A stretch of DNA of 11,325 bases from Phycisphaerae bacterium (GCA_022842805.1 JALHOX010000066.1:1-11325), one strand, 5' to 3'. Positions 1 through 7,063 are shown, counted from the first letter of the stretch. Notes: generated by a model not told the origin, from the letters alone. Numbers and translations are program-made.

Positions 1-876
1 GAGCGATACGCGGCGGCGAAGGCCAAGCTGTTCGAGCTGCTGCCGGCCGATGGAGCCGCGGTCATCAACCGCGATGCCGACTACGCCGATCGCATGGTGC
101 GCGATTGCAAGGCCCGCGTGGTGCGCTTCAGCCTGCGGCAGTCGGCCGAGATATCGGCCAAGATCATGAACGAAAGCGTCGACGGCACGCGCTTCAAGCT
201 CCGGATCGCGGGCCGCGAGCATCGCCTGTCGAACTCGATGATCGGCGAACACAACGTCTATAACGCCTGCGCCGCGGCGGGGCTGGCGCACGCGATCGGC
301 GTGGCCGACGAGCAGATCGTGGCGGGCTTGTCTTCGCTGCGGCGGGTGCCGGGCCGGCTCGAGGCGGTGGAGTCGGACGCGCCGGGCAAGATCTTCGTCG
401 ATTATGCCCACACCGATGACGCGCTGCTCAACGTTTTGCGCGTCGTCAAGCCGCTGGCGCGGCGACGGATCGTGGTGGTCTTCGGCTGCGGCGGCGATCG
501 AGATCGCACCAAGCGGCCGCGGATGGCCGCAGTCGCGGCGCAGTTCGCCGACGCGATCATCGTCACCAGCGACAACCCGCGCACGGAAGATCCGCTGGCG
601 ATCATCAAGGAAATCAACGCGGGCTTTCCGCCGGAAGCGCGGCGACGGGTGATGATCGAGCCCGATCGGCGCAAGGCGATTCATGGCGCGGTGTCGACGC
701 TGTCCGCGGGCGACATTCTGGTCATCGCCGGCAAGGGCCACGAGAACTACCAGATCATCGGCACGAATCGTCTGGAATTCGACGACGTCGCCGAGGCCCG
801 CGCGGCCGCCTCGCGCGGGCAGACGGAGGCCGGTCGTGCGGCGAACGCCGAACCGGCAGGAGCGAAGCAGGCTTGA
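1..876 (+). CDS. murE: MurE, UDP-MurNAc-tripeptide synthetase (5' truncated by window edge)
   Basis: Cytoplasmic Mur ligase that uses ATP to add the third stem-peptide residue to UDP-MurNAc-L-Ala-D-Glu. The reading frame is open from base 1, so the N-terminal domain and the P-loop lie outside the window. The 291 residues present are the rest of the central domain and the C-terminal domain of a family usually near 490 residues. Visible motifs are the Y-x-x-A-K-x-x-L-F segment at residues 3-11, whose Lys7 matches the carbamylated lysine of Mur ligases; VDYAHTDDAL at about 133; GCGGDRDRTKRP; DNPR at 191-194; and GKGHENYQ near the C-terminus. In this family DNPR marks meso-diaminopimelate as the added amino acid. 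The C-terminal tail is alanine-rich and overlaps the murF start by four bases (TTGA), which suggests translational coupling. The identification is secure. Confidence 0.96.
   Translation, partial: ERYAAAKAKLFELLPADGAAVINRDADYADRMVRDCKARVVRFSLRQSAEISAKIMNESVDGTRFKLRIAGREHRLSNSMIGEHNVYNACAAAGLAHAIGVADEQIVAGLSSLRRVPGRLEAVESDAPGKIFVDYAHTDDALLNVLRVVKPLARRRIVVVFGCGGDRDRTKRPRMAAVAAQFADAIIVTSDNPRTEDPLAIIKEINAGFPPEARRRVMIEPDRRKAIHGAVSTLSAGDILVIAGKGHENYQIIGTNRLEFDDVAEARAAASRGQTEAGRAANAEPAGAKQA
858..862 (+). promoter_or_regulatory. Ribosome binding site of murF
   Basis: AGGAG lies inside the 3' end of murE, 10 bases before the TTG at 873. It supports the TTG start, whose last two bases form part of the murE stop TGA. 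Confidence 0.7.
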
Positions 877-2312
877 TCACGCTGGCACTCGACGAGGTCG
901 TTTCCGCGATCGGGGGGCAGCCGACGACGCGCGTCCGCGCGATGGCGGTGCAGTCGGTCAGCACCGACTCGCGCACCACGGCGCCCGATTCGGTCTTTTT
1001 CGCACTCTCCGGCGAAAACTTTGACGGCCACCAGTTCATTCGGGCGGCCTTTGAGCGCGGGGCGCTGGCGGCGGTCGTGGAGCGCGGTCGCTTTGTCGCC
1101 TGCGAGCGCGACGCGGCAGATTGGCTCAATCGCGGACGCACGCTGGTCGCCGTCGATTCACCGCTGGAGGCGCTCGGGCGGCTGGCCCATTTTCATCGCA
1201 AACAGCTTGCGGCAGATGTGATCGCGGTCGTGGGCAGCAATGGCAAGACCACGACCAAGATGATGATCGACCATGTGCTGAAGAGCCGGCGAAGCGGCGT
1301 TTGCAGCCCGAAAAGCTTTAACAACGCCATCGGCGTACCGATCACGCTCTTCAGCGCAGCGGCGGCCGATGAATATGTCGTGGTCGAAATCGGCACCAAT
1401 CACCCCGGCGAGGTCGCGGCGCTGGGGCGTATCGCCGAGCCGCAGATTGCGGTCATCACCAGCATCGGCGAAGAGCATCTCGAGGGGCTGCGCGACCTGC
1501 GCGGCGTCGCGACCGAGGAGTGCTCGATTCTGCCTTGCGTGCGCAGCGGCGGATTTGCAGCGGTGAACCTCGACGCACCTCATCTGCGCGAGTTTCTCGT
1601 CGACGGCGTCTGCGCTTGGGTCGGCTACGGCGAAGCGGCGGACGCGGCGCTGCGCGTCACCGACGTGCGACAAAGCCCGAGCGGCCTCGCCTTTCGCATC
1701 AACGGCAAATTTGAGTATCAACTGCCCGTGTTCGGCGCGCATAACGCGTGGAACGCGGCGGCGGCGATCGCGGTCGCCAGGCGGCTGGGGCTGGATCATG
1801 ACGCGATCGCTCATGAGCTGGCCGGCTTTCGCGGACCGCCGATGCGCGGCGAGTGGATCGACGTCGCCGGCGTCAGCGTGTTGAACGACGCCTACAACGC
1901 GAACCCCGCCAGCATGGCGGCGGCGCTCGATTCGCTGGACGCGATCGCGGGCGAGCGGCGCCGGTTCGTCGTGCTGGGCGAGATGCGCGAACTGGGCGAC
2001 TCGTCGCCGCGGTGCCACGAGGCCATCGCCCGGCGCGCGGCGCAGGTCCGTTGCGAGGCGCTTGTGCTGGTCGGGGCGGCGGCGAAGATGATGGCGCCTG
2101 CCGCGCGAGCAGCGCAACCCGCGGCGAAGACGATCATCGAATGTGCCGACGCCGCATCGGCCGGACGGTTCCTGGCCGAGGCGGCCGAGCCGGGAGATAT
2201 GGTGCTGCTAAAGGCCTCGCGAGGCGTGCGGCTGGAAGCGGCGCTCGACGCGTGGCGGGCGGCCCTGGCCTCCGGCAGCACTCAACCGACATCCCCGATC
2301 GCGGCGGCGTGA
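873..2312 (+). CDS. murF: MurF, UDP-MurNAc-tripeptide:D-Ala-D-Ala ligase
   Basis: Cytoplasmic ATP-dependent ligase that adds D-Ala-D-Ala to finish the UDP-MurNAc-pentapeptide. The 479 residues match the usual family length (about 450-480). The order is an N-terminal substrate-binding domain with STDSR (30-34), the P-loop GSNGKTTTK (121-129), NAIGVPITLF (151-160), VEIGTNHPGE (171-180), HLEGL (202-206), AHNAWNAAAA (289-298) and NDAYNANPASM (338-348) in the C-terminal domain. The start is TTG, which overlaps the murE stop and has AGGAG upstream. One oddity is that the position which in E. coli MurF holds the lysine of A-K-A-K-G-E-I is Glu216 here (GVATEECSIL), so the usual carbamylated lysine appears to be missing. 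The identification is secure because all other motifs are intact and the gene is flanked by murE and mraY. Confidence 0.96.
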   Translation: MITLALDEVVSAIGGQPTTRVRAMAVQSVSTDSRTTAPDSVFFALSGENFDGHQFIRAAFERGALAAVVERGRFVACERDAADWLNRGRTLVAVDSPLEALGRLAHFHRKQLAADVIAVVGSNGKTTTKMMIDHVLKSRRSGVCSPKSFNNAIGVPITLFSAAAADEYVVVEIGTNHPGEVAALGRIAEPQIAVITSIGEEHLEGLRDLRGVATEECSILPCVRSGGFAAVNLDAPHLREFLVDGVCAWVGYGEAADAALRVTDVRQSPSGLAFRINGKFEYQLPVFGAHNAWNAAAAIAVARRLGLDHDAIAHELAGFRGPPMRGEWIDVAGVSVLNDAYNANPASMAAALDSLDAIAGERRRFVVLGEMRELGDSSPRCHEAIARRAAQVRCEALVLVGAAAKMMAPAARAAQPAAKTIIECADAASAGRFLAEAAEPGDMVLLKASRGVRLEAALDAWRAALASGSTQPTSPIAAA

Positions 2313-2316
2313 GACG

Positions 2317-3513
2317 ATGCTCTATTGGCTTTTTCGAACCTGGACCGACAAGCCCTACGCCCCGGCGAGCCCGCTCTTCCGGGCCGTAATCGCCGTCATG
2401 CTGGCGTTTCTGATCGTCTGGGCGCTCGGGCCGACCGTGATCCGCATGCTCAAGCGGCTCAAGATCGGCGATCAGGCCGAGTTTGATCATGAAAATCTCA
2501 ATCGTCTAACCGAGGGCAAGCGGAATACGCCGACGATGGGCGGCGTATTGATCTCGTTTGCAATCTTCGTCTCGGTGCTTCTGCTCGCCGACCTGGGGAA
2601 TTTTTACGTGCGCATGGGGCTCGTCTGCCTCGTTGCGCTGGTGGTCATCGGCGCGTTCGATGATTACCTAAAGCTGACGCGAGATCGACGCACTGGCACG
2701 CGTGATGGTTTGCGCACGTGGGAAAAGCTGATGTGCCAGATCGCGCTCGGCGCGTTGCTGGCCATTTTCGTCGGCAATGAGGGCAGCGCGATCGCAGAGG
2801 CCGAGCGATTTACCGATCCTGCAAAACCTTACAGCCCCTATTTCAACGTGCTGAGCTTGCCGTTCTACAAGGGCGAGCCGATCGGTCCGGCGTTCGAAGT
2901 CGATGGACGCACCTACGGGCCTTTCTACGGCGTGCGTCTGCCGACCGCGGTTTTTGCGATTCTGACGGTGCTCGTGATTGCGGGCACATCGAATGCGGTG
3001 AACCTGACCGACGGCATGGACGGCCTCGCGAGCGGCTGCATGGCGCTGACGTCGTTTACGTTCATGATCCTCGCGACGGTGGTGGGCAGCGCGGAACTCG
3101 CCGCGCGGCTGCTGTTTTTTCACATTAGCGGGGCCGATGAACTGGCGATTCTCTGCGGCGCGATCACCGGGGCGTGCCTTGGCTTCCTCTGGTACAACGG
3201 CTATCCGGCCCAAGTTTTCATGGGCGACACCGGTTCGCTGCCGCTGGGCGGGCTGATCGGCTATGTCGCGGTGGTGACGCGGCTGGAGCTCATGTTGATT
3301 CTCGTCGGCGGCGTCTTTGTGCTGGAGGCCGTCTCGGTGCTGATTCAAATTAACTACTTCCGCTGGACCGGCGGTAAGCGTTTCTTCCGCTGTGCGCCGG
3401 TGCATCACCACTTTCACCTCGGCGGCTGGTCGGAGACGCAGGTGGTGATGCGCTTCTGGCTGCTGGCGGCGCTCTGCTCGGTCTTTGCGCTGGCCACGAT
3501 CAAACTTCGCTAG
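2317..3513 (+). CDS. mraY: MraY, phospho-MurNAc-pentapeptide transferase
   Basis: Polytopic inner-membrane enzyme that moves phospho-MurNAc-pentapeptide from UMP to undecaprenyl phosphate, giving lipid I. Recognisable segments are NTPTMGG (70-76), FDDYLKL with the Asp115/Asp116 pair (114-120), NAVNLTDGMDGLASG (226-240), FMGDTGSLPLGG with Asp304 (301-312) and PVHHHFHLGG (361-370). These are the Mg-binding and catalytic signatures of the family. Several hydrophobic segments alternate with them. At 398 residues it is about 38 longer than the 360-residue E. coli enzyme. The extra length falls between FDDY and NLTDG, in a polar, tyrosine/proline-rich stretch at about 152-203. The residue before TPTMGG is Asn where Gly is usual. 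The ATG is only four bases after the murF stop and has no strong Shine-Dalgarno, consistent with translational coupling. Confidence 0.97.
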   Translation: MLYWLFRTWTDKPYAPASPLFRAVIAVMLAFLIVWALGPTVIRMLKRLKIGDQAEFDHENLNRLTEGKRNTPTMGGVLISFAIFVSVLLLADLGNFYVRMGLVCLVALVVIGAFDDYLKLTRDRRTGTRDGLRTWEKLMCQIALGALLAIFVGNEGSAIAEAERFTDPAKPYSPYFNVLSLPFYKGEPIGPAFEVDGRTYGPFYGVRLPTAVFAILTVLVIAGTSNAVNLTDGMDGLASGCMALTSFTFMILATVVGSAELAARLLFFHISGADELAILCGAITGACLGFLWYNGYPAQVFMGDTGSLPLGGLIGYVAVVTRLELMLILVGGVFVLEAVSVLIQINYFRWTGGKRFFRCAPVHHHFHLGGWSETQVVMRFWLLAALCSVFALATIKLR

Positions 3514-3518
3514 GGACC

Positions 3519-4751
3519 ATGTCGCGCGACGCTATCACCATTGAGAATGACGACGGATTGCTGGCGATCGCCGGCCACCGGCCGCTCCTCTTTGATCACG
3601 GCATCGTGCTGATCGTCGGCATGTTGATGACGATCGGCGTGGTGATGGTTTATTCCGCCGCCGTCAGCCTCGATCAGCCGGTCTTCGACCTGAGCAACTG
3701 GCATCGCACGCCGCTGCGGCAGGGGGCGTTTGCGGCGCTTGGGCTGCTGACGATGGTCATCGTGGCCCAGCTCGACTATCGCACGCTCAGCAACGACACG
3801 CTGACGGGGCGGCGGCTGGCGTGGCTGGTTTGGTTGATGAGCGCTGTGCTGCTGGTGGTCGTGCTGATTCCCGGCGTCGGCTCGACGCAGCTCGGCGCGA
3901 CGCGCTGGCTGCGCGTATCGCTCGGGCCGATCGACGCCAGCTTTCAGCCCGGCGAATTCGCTAAGGTGGGCATGATCATCTGGCTCGCCGCGGTGCTGAC
4001 GCGCGGCGGGCTTGAACTGGGCACATGGGCCGGCGGCTTTCGTTCGATTTCGATCGCGAGCGCCGCGCTGATCGGCCTGACCGCGATTGAGGACTACGGC
4101 ACCGGCGCGCTGATGGGCGTGGTCTTTCTGACGCTGCTGTGGCAGGCCCGTGCCCGCTGGTGGCAGGTGTTGCTGATTATCACGGTCGGTGCGGTGCTCG
4201 GCGCCGGATTCATCTACTACAAGTGGTATCGCGTGCAGCGTCTGCTGACCTGGTTCGACAAAGACGCCGACGCCAGCGGGGCCGCGTATCAGGTGAATCA
4301 GGCCCTGATGGCGATCGGCTCGGGCGGCTGGTGGGGCGTCGGCCTCGGCGCCGGGGTGCAGAAGCACGGCTATTTGCCGCAGGCGCACAACGATTTCATC
4401 CTCGCGATCATCTGCGAGGAACTGGGCGCGGTCGGCGGAATGTTCGTGGCGCTGCTGTTCCTGATGCTGCTGATCCGCGGCTGGTGGATCGCGGCCAATG
4501 CGCCCGACGCACTGGGCCGGCTGCTCGCCAGCGGCCTCACGACTTTGATTTGCCTGCAAGCGGCGTTCAACATCGCGGTCGTCACCAACAGCGTGCCGAC
4601 CAAAGGCATCTCGCTGCCCTTCGTCTCGGCCGGCGGCTCGGGCGTGCTGTTTCTGGGCGTGGCGGCGGGGCTATTGGCATCGGTGGGCGGCGCGGCGCTG
4701 CGCGATTCTCATGAGCGCTGGCTCGAGCGACGGGCCGCCGCGCGCGACTGA
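3519..4751 (+). CDS. ftsW: FtsW/SEDS-family peptidoglycan glycosyltransferase
   Basis: Membrane SEDS protein. FtsW polymerises glycan strands from lipid II at the septum, in partnership with a class B penicillin-binding protein. The 410 residues begin with a polar cytoplasmic tail (about 1-27), followed by many hydrophobic helices. Family motifs are GATRWL (126-131), QPGEFAK (143-149, where QPSE is usual), YLPQAHNDF (285-293) with the conserved Asp292 of the large extracellular loop, EELGAVGG (300-307) and GISLPFVSAGGSG (363-375). RodA and SpoVE are close relatives. The SLPFVSAGGSG form and the mur operon context favour FtsW, but I cannot prove septal rather than elongation function. It starts five bases after mraY; murD, which often sits between them, is absent. 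It is the last gene of the operon in view. Confidence 0.93.
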   Translation: MSRDAITIENDDGLLAIAGHRPLLFDHGIVLIVGMLMTIGVVMVYSAAVSLDQPVFDLSNWHRTPLRQGAFAALGLLTMVIVAQLDYRTLSNDTLTGRRLAWLVWLMSAVLLVVVLIPGVGSTQLGATRWLRVSLGPIDASFQPGEFAKVGMIIWLAAVLTRGGLELGTWAGGFRSISIASAALIGLTAIEDYGTGALMGVVFLTLLWQARARWWQVLLIITVGAVLGAGFIYYKWYRVQRLLTWFDKDADASGAAYQVNQALMAIGSGGWWGVGLGAGVQKHGYLPQAHNDFILAIICEELGAVGGMFVALLFLMLLIRGWWIAANAPDALGRLLASGLTTLICLQAAFNIAVVTNSVPTKGISLPFVSAGGSGVLFLGVAAGLLASVGGAALRDSHERWLERRAAARD

Positions 4752-4773
4752 CGACTGACCAGCCGCGCGTTCA

Positions 4774-4802
4774 GCCCGCCCGTCGAACGATCCGTCGCGG
4801 GC
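4774..4802. terminator. Possible weak hairpin between convergent ftsW and PEP-CTERM genes
   Basis: GCCCGC (4774-4779) and GCGGGC (4797-4802) can form a 6-bp stem with a 17-base loop in the 80-base convergent spacer. There is no following T run on either strand, so an intrinsic terminator is only a weak suggestion. Confidence 0.2.
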
Positions 4803-4831
4803 GATCATCTCTGAGGCTGGCCGATTGCCCT

Positions 4832-5500
4832 TTAGCGGTGCGTCATCGAGCGTGCTGCGAGCAGCAACGCACCGAGCATGAGCGAGAATGTTGGCGGCTC
4901 CGGAATCAGCAGCCAGGACGACAACGTCGCACGGGCGTAGTATCCGCCGGCCTGGGTAGACGCGATGAACTCATATACGTCGGGCTGCAGGATCCCGTCG
5001 ACGCGGACCGGGTTCGGCCATGGCGGCGGCAGGTCGTAATTCCAGATGATCGCGACGGCTTGCCCGCTCGACGGATACTCGCCGCCGCGCCAGAGGATTG
5101 TCCAGTAGTTTCCGTCGGGTGAGGCGCTCGCGTCGTTATAGAGCGTGAACTCGCGCGGTTCGCTTACCGAAAAGCGGATCCGGCAGTCGGACGTTGCGAG
5201 GAATGAGTCGCCGGCTTCCGCCGTCAGCCCCGCAAAAAAGCCCTCCGGCTCGGTCAACAGCTCGGAGCTCTGCGTGGCGAGGGCGATGCCTCCGGGGTCG
5301 GGCAACGGGCCGGCCAGCGCGACCGACGCCCGAAACGGGGAAAAGTCTGGCGACGTCACCCCTTCGCTGGCCCACGGTGAATGAACGCTGACGGAGCGCT
5401 CCTGCGTTAGCCAGTTCACAGGTGCGGCGATTGATACGCCGGTGACGATCGCGACGATTGTCAGCCATTTGGTGGGGTGGATCGAGGGGTAATTTGACAT
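4832..5500 (-). CDS. PEP-CTERM sorting domain protein, function unknown
   Basis: Predicted exported surface or matrix protein of 222 residues. The start is chosen at 5500 because a perfect AGGAGGT sits six bases upstream and a signal peptide follows at once: Lys11, then a hydrophobic stretch from Trp12 to about Val28. An in-frame upstream ATG at 5542 would add 14 residues before the signal and is unlikely. The C-terminus has the PEP-CTERM layout: Pro-Glu-Pro at 200-202, a hydrophobic segment at about 206-216 and a short basic tail ending MTHR. Such tails are processed by an exosortase in exopolysaccharide-producing bacteria; none is visible here. The middle is a beta-rich, aromatic region (about 70-190) that I cannot assign to a named domain. 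The basic tail is less arginine-rich than usual. It is convergent with ftsW and has its own leader of about 150 bases. Confidence 0.85.
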   Translation of the reverse strand: MSNYPSIHPTKWLTIVAIVTGVSIAAPVNWLTQERSVSVHSPWASEGVTSPDFSPFRASVALAGPLPDPGGIALATQSSELLTEPEGFFAGLTAEAGDSFLATSDCRIRFSVSEPREFTLYNDASASPDGNYWTILWRGGEYPSSGQAVAIIWNYDLPPPWPNPVRVDGILQPDVYEFIASTQAGGYYARATLSSWLLIPEPPTFSLMLGALLLAARSMTHR

Positions 5501-5506
5501 GGGCGG

Positions 5507-5513
5507 ACCTCCT
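5507..5513 (-). promoter_or_regulatory. Strong ribosome binding site of the PEP-CTERM gene
   Basis: On the minus strand this reads AGGAGGT, a perfect Shine-Dalgarno, six bases before the ATG at 5500. It decides the start and is the strongest such site in the window. Confidence 0.88.
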
Positions 5514-5541
5514 ATTGGCGACGGGGCCGCTCGATGAGTCA

Positions 5542-5558
5542 CAAGCGAATCCCGCTTG
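5542..5558. promoter_or_regulatory. Small perfect hairpin in the leader of the PEP-CTERM gene
   Basis: CAAGCG and CGCTTG form a 6-bp perfect stem around a 5-base loop, about 30 bases upstream of the Shine-Dalgarno of the PEP-CTERM gene. It could be an mRNA leader stem, the palindromic site of a regulator, or a remnant terminator of the upstream gene (5652-6434). No T tract follows it on the minus strand, which argues against a standard terminator. The rest of 5514-5651 shows no convincing promoter. Confidence 0.35.
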
Positions 5559-5651
5559 CGCCAGAGGTGATACTAGCGCCCAATCGCGGCTCACGCACAG
5601 AACCGCCAATAAATGCGCACGCCACGAAGTTCGCGGTTGTGGAGGCGTTCC

Positions 5652-6434
5652 TCAGCTCGTCGGAGTTGCGACAGCGCGTCCCGTTTCGCCGCGTGTTCCC
5701 GCGCCGCGGACGATCGTCGGCTCGCGCGGGTCTAGCGCCGTCATCGGCAACCCCAGCTCCACCTCGCCGACCATCTTCCGTTCCCACTCTTTTTTGCTGT
5801 TCAAGAGCGAATGCATGACGCGCAGCGTGATCAGGCGGTCGGAGTGAGACGCGGCCGCGAAGCGGATCGAGGATTCGGGGGCCGGGCCGGGTGTGCCGTC
5901 GGGGTTGGGGCGCGGTGTGAAGAGTGCGTCGAGGTGTTCGCGGCGCATGAGGATCACGCGGAGCTTTTGTGTGCGAATGCCGCCGTATTTTTCGCAGGTG
6001 ATGCCGAAGACAAAGCGGCCCTTTGCGACGGGGATATCGAGTGCGCGGCCGATGTAGGCGGCGGCGAAGCGCTCGGAGAGCACGTTTAGCACGGCCCGCT
6101 TCACGAAGTCCATGTCGTCGTCATTGCCGAGGCGCAGGAAGGGCTGCTTGACGGTTGTGCCGCGGGCGGCGGCCTCGACCAGTTGCACGCCGTAGTCGTT
6201 GAGCCAGACCTGGCGGGCGGTGTCTTCGAGCAGGGTGCGGAGCACCAGCACGCCGTCTTCGACGTAGTTGAGCGAGAAGTTGACCTGATGGAGGAACTGC
6301 TTGCGCTTCCAGAAATACCACGAGCGCACCCAGTAGAGGACGATGCCGCCCCAGGTGCCGACGAGGGCGAACCACTTCCAATTGGCGATTACGAAGTCGA
6401 CGACGGGCTGAAGCCACTTCGGAATTTCCCACAT
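5652..6434 (-). CDS. Single-pass membrane protein of unknown function
   Basis: I do not recognise this family. The 260-residue product starts with an amphipathic, tryptophan-rich segment (MWEIPKWLQ) and has one hydrophobic helix at about 19-38, followed by the basic WKRKQF. That pattern suggests an N-terminal membrane anchor with the bulk in the cytoplasm. The soluble part (about 47-215) looks like a mixed alpha/beta fold, with an acidic cluster DDDMD near 105-109, a proline-rich insert at about 174-186 and a basic, disordered end. The start is uncertain. ATG at 6434 places the protein start next to the membrane segment. ATG at 6470 would add 12 residues, and the frame stays open to 6668, but that upstream peptide overlaps the HIT gene and looks non-coding. 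No clear Shine-Dalgarno separates the options. The gene lies downstream of the HIT gene on the same strand and may share its transcript. Confidence 0.72.
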   Translation of the reverse strand: MWEIPKWLQPVVDFVIANWKWFALVGTWGGIVLYWVRSWYFWKRKQFLHQVNFSLNYVEDGVLVLRTLLEDTARQVWLNDYGVQLVEAAARGTTVKQPFLRLGNDDDMDFVKRAVLNVLSERFAAAYIGRALDIPVAKGRFVFGITCEKYGGIRTQKLRVILMRREHLDALFTPRPNPDGTPGPAPESSIRFAAASHSDRLITLRVMHSLLNSKKEWERKMVGEVELGLPMTALDPREPTIVRGAGTRGETGRAVATPTS

Positions 6435-6510
6435 CTGCGCCGGCCCCGATCGGGTGCGATTGCCCGCCATCGCGGGCCGAAAGCGCAGGATATCGCGCGG
6501 GCTTTGTGGA

Positions 6511-6536
6511 GGTGAAACGGTGGGGCGGTGAAACGG
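6511..6536. repeat. Direct repeat of GGTGAAACGG upstream of the membrane protein gene
   Basis: GGTGAAACGG occurs at 6511-6520 and again at 6527-6536, separated by TGGGGC, with a degenerate third GGTGAGGCG at 6549-6557. On the minus strand this is a pair of CCGTTTCACC units one and a half helical turns apart, within the 128-base spacer between the HIT gene and the membrane protein gene. It could be a binding site or simple-sequence drift. Confidence 0.55.
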
Positions 6537-6562
6537 GGAGGCAGCGTTGGTGAGGCGACGTC

Positions 6563-7063
6563 TTAGGATTTCCAGGTCGCGACAAAACGCTCGTGAATTC
6601 GCGTCAGCACTTCGGGGATCACCTTCACGTCGCCGATAACGGGCATGAAATTGGTATCGCCGGTCCAACGCGGGACGATGTGCCAGTGCAGGTGGCCGGG
6701 CAGGCCGGCGCCGGCGCAGCTGCCGAGGTTGATGCCGACGTTGAAGCCCTCGCAGCGCAGCATCTCGCGCAGGCTGCGCGTGGCGTCGCGAATGCTGAGG
6801 ATGATTTCGTTCAGGGTTTCATCGGGCAGGGCGGCCAACTCGCTCTGATGATCGAGCGGCGAAATCAGCAAATGGCCGGTGCTGTAGGGGAAGCGGTTGA
6901 GCACGCCGAAGCAGCGCGTGCGACGGAAGCACACCCAGTTCTTCGCGTCGGCGGCGGGGTCGTCGCGATAGGCGCAGAGGAAGCACGCGGCGCGGGCTTC
7001 CGTGATGTTGCCGAGATATTCGAGCCGCCAGGGCGCCCAGAGGTTTTGCTGGAATTCGGCCAA
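6563..7063 (-). CDS. HIT-family nucleotide hydrolase/phosphorylase (Ap4A phosphorylase-like)
   Basis: Cytoplasmic histidine-triad protein acting on nucleoside phosphate esters. In related proteins, such as the mycobacterial Ap4A phosphorylase type, the substrate is diadenosine tetraphosphate. The 166 residues include a C-x-x-C pair (CFLC, 27-30) of the zinc-binding type seen in GalT-like and Ap4A-cleaving members; NRFPYSTGHLLISP (56-69); NLGSCAGAGLPGHLHWH (112-128); and the triad H124-x-H126-x-H128 followed by IVPRW and GDTNFMPV. His126 or His128 would be the nucleophile region of the triad. The start is TTG, with GGAG seven bases upstream. It begins 20 bases after the esterase stop, so the two are probably co-transcribed. 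The family is certain; the exact substrate is not. Confidence 0.93.
   Translation of the reverse strand: MAEFQQNLWAPWRLEYLGNITEARAACFLCAYRDDPAADAKNWVCFRRTRCFGVLNRFPYSTGHLLISPLDHQSELAALPDETLNEIILSIRDATRSLREMLRCEGFNVGINLGSCAGAGLPGHLHWHIVPRWTGDTNFMPVIGDVKVIPEVLTRIHERFVATWKS

Noticed and set aside
1158..2117. Minus-strand open frame of 319 codons opposite murF
   Set aside because: It is Arg/His-rich, without family motifs, and antisense to the well-supported murF.
3510..4559. Long minus-strand open frame (349 codons) opposite ftsW
   Set aside because: Its product is Gln/His/Arg/Ala-rich with no motif, and it lies antisense to a gene with all SEDS signatures. It follows from GC-rich codon bias.
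5458..5847. Plus-strand open frames (129 and 94 codons) across the PEP-CTERM leader and the 3' end of the membrane protein gene
   Set aside because: They overlap a strong minus-strand ribosome binding site and coding sequence, and their products look random and have no motif.
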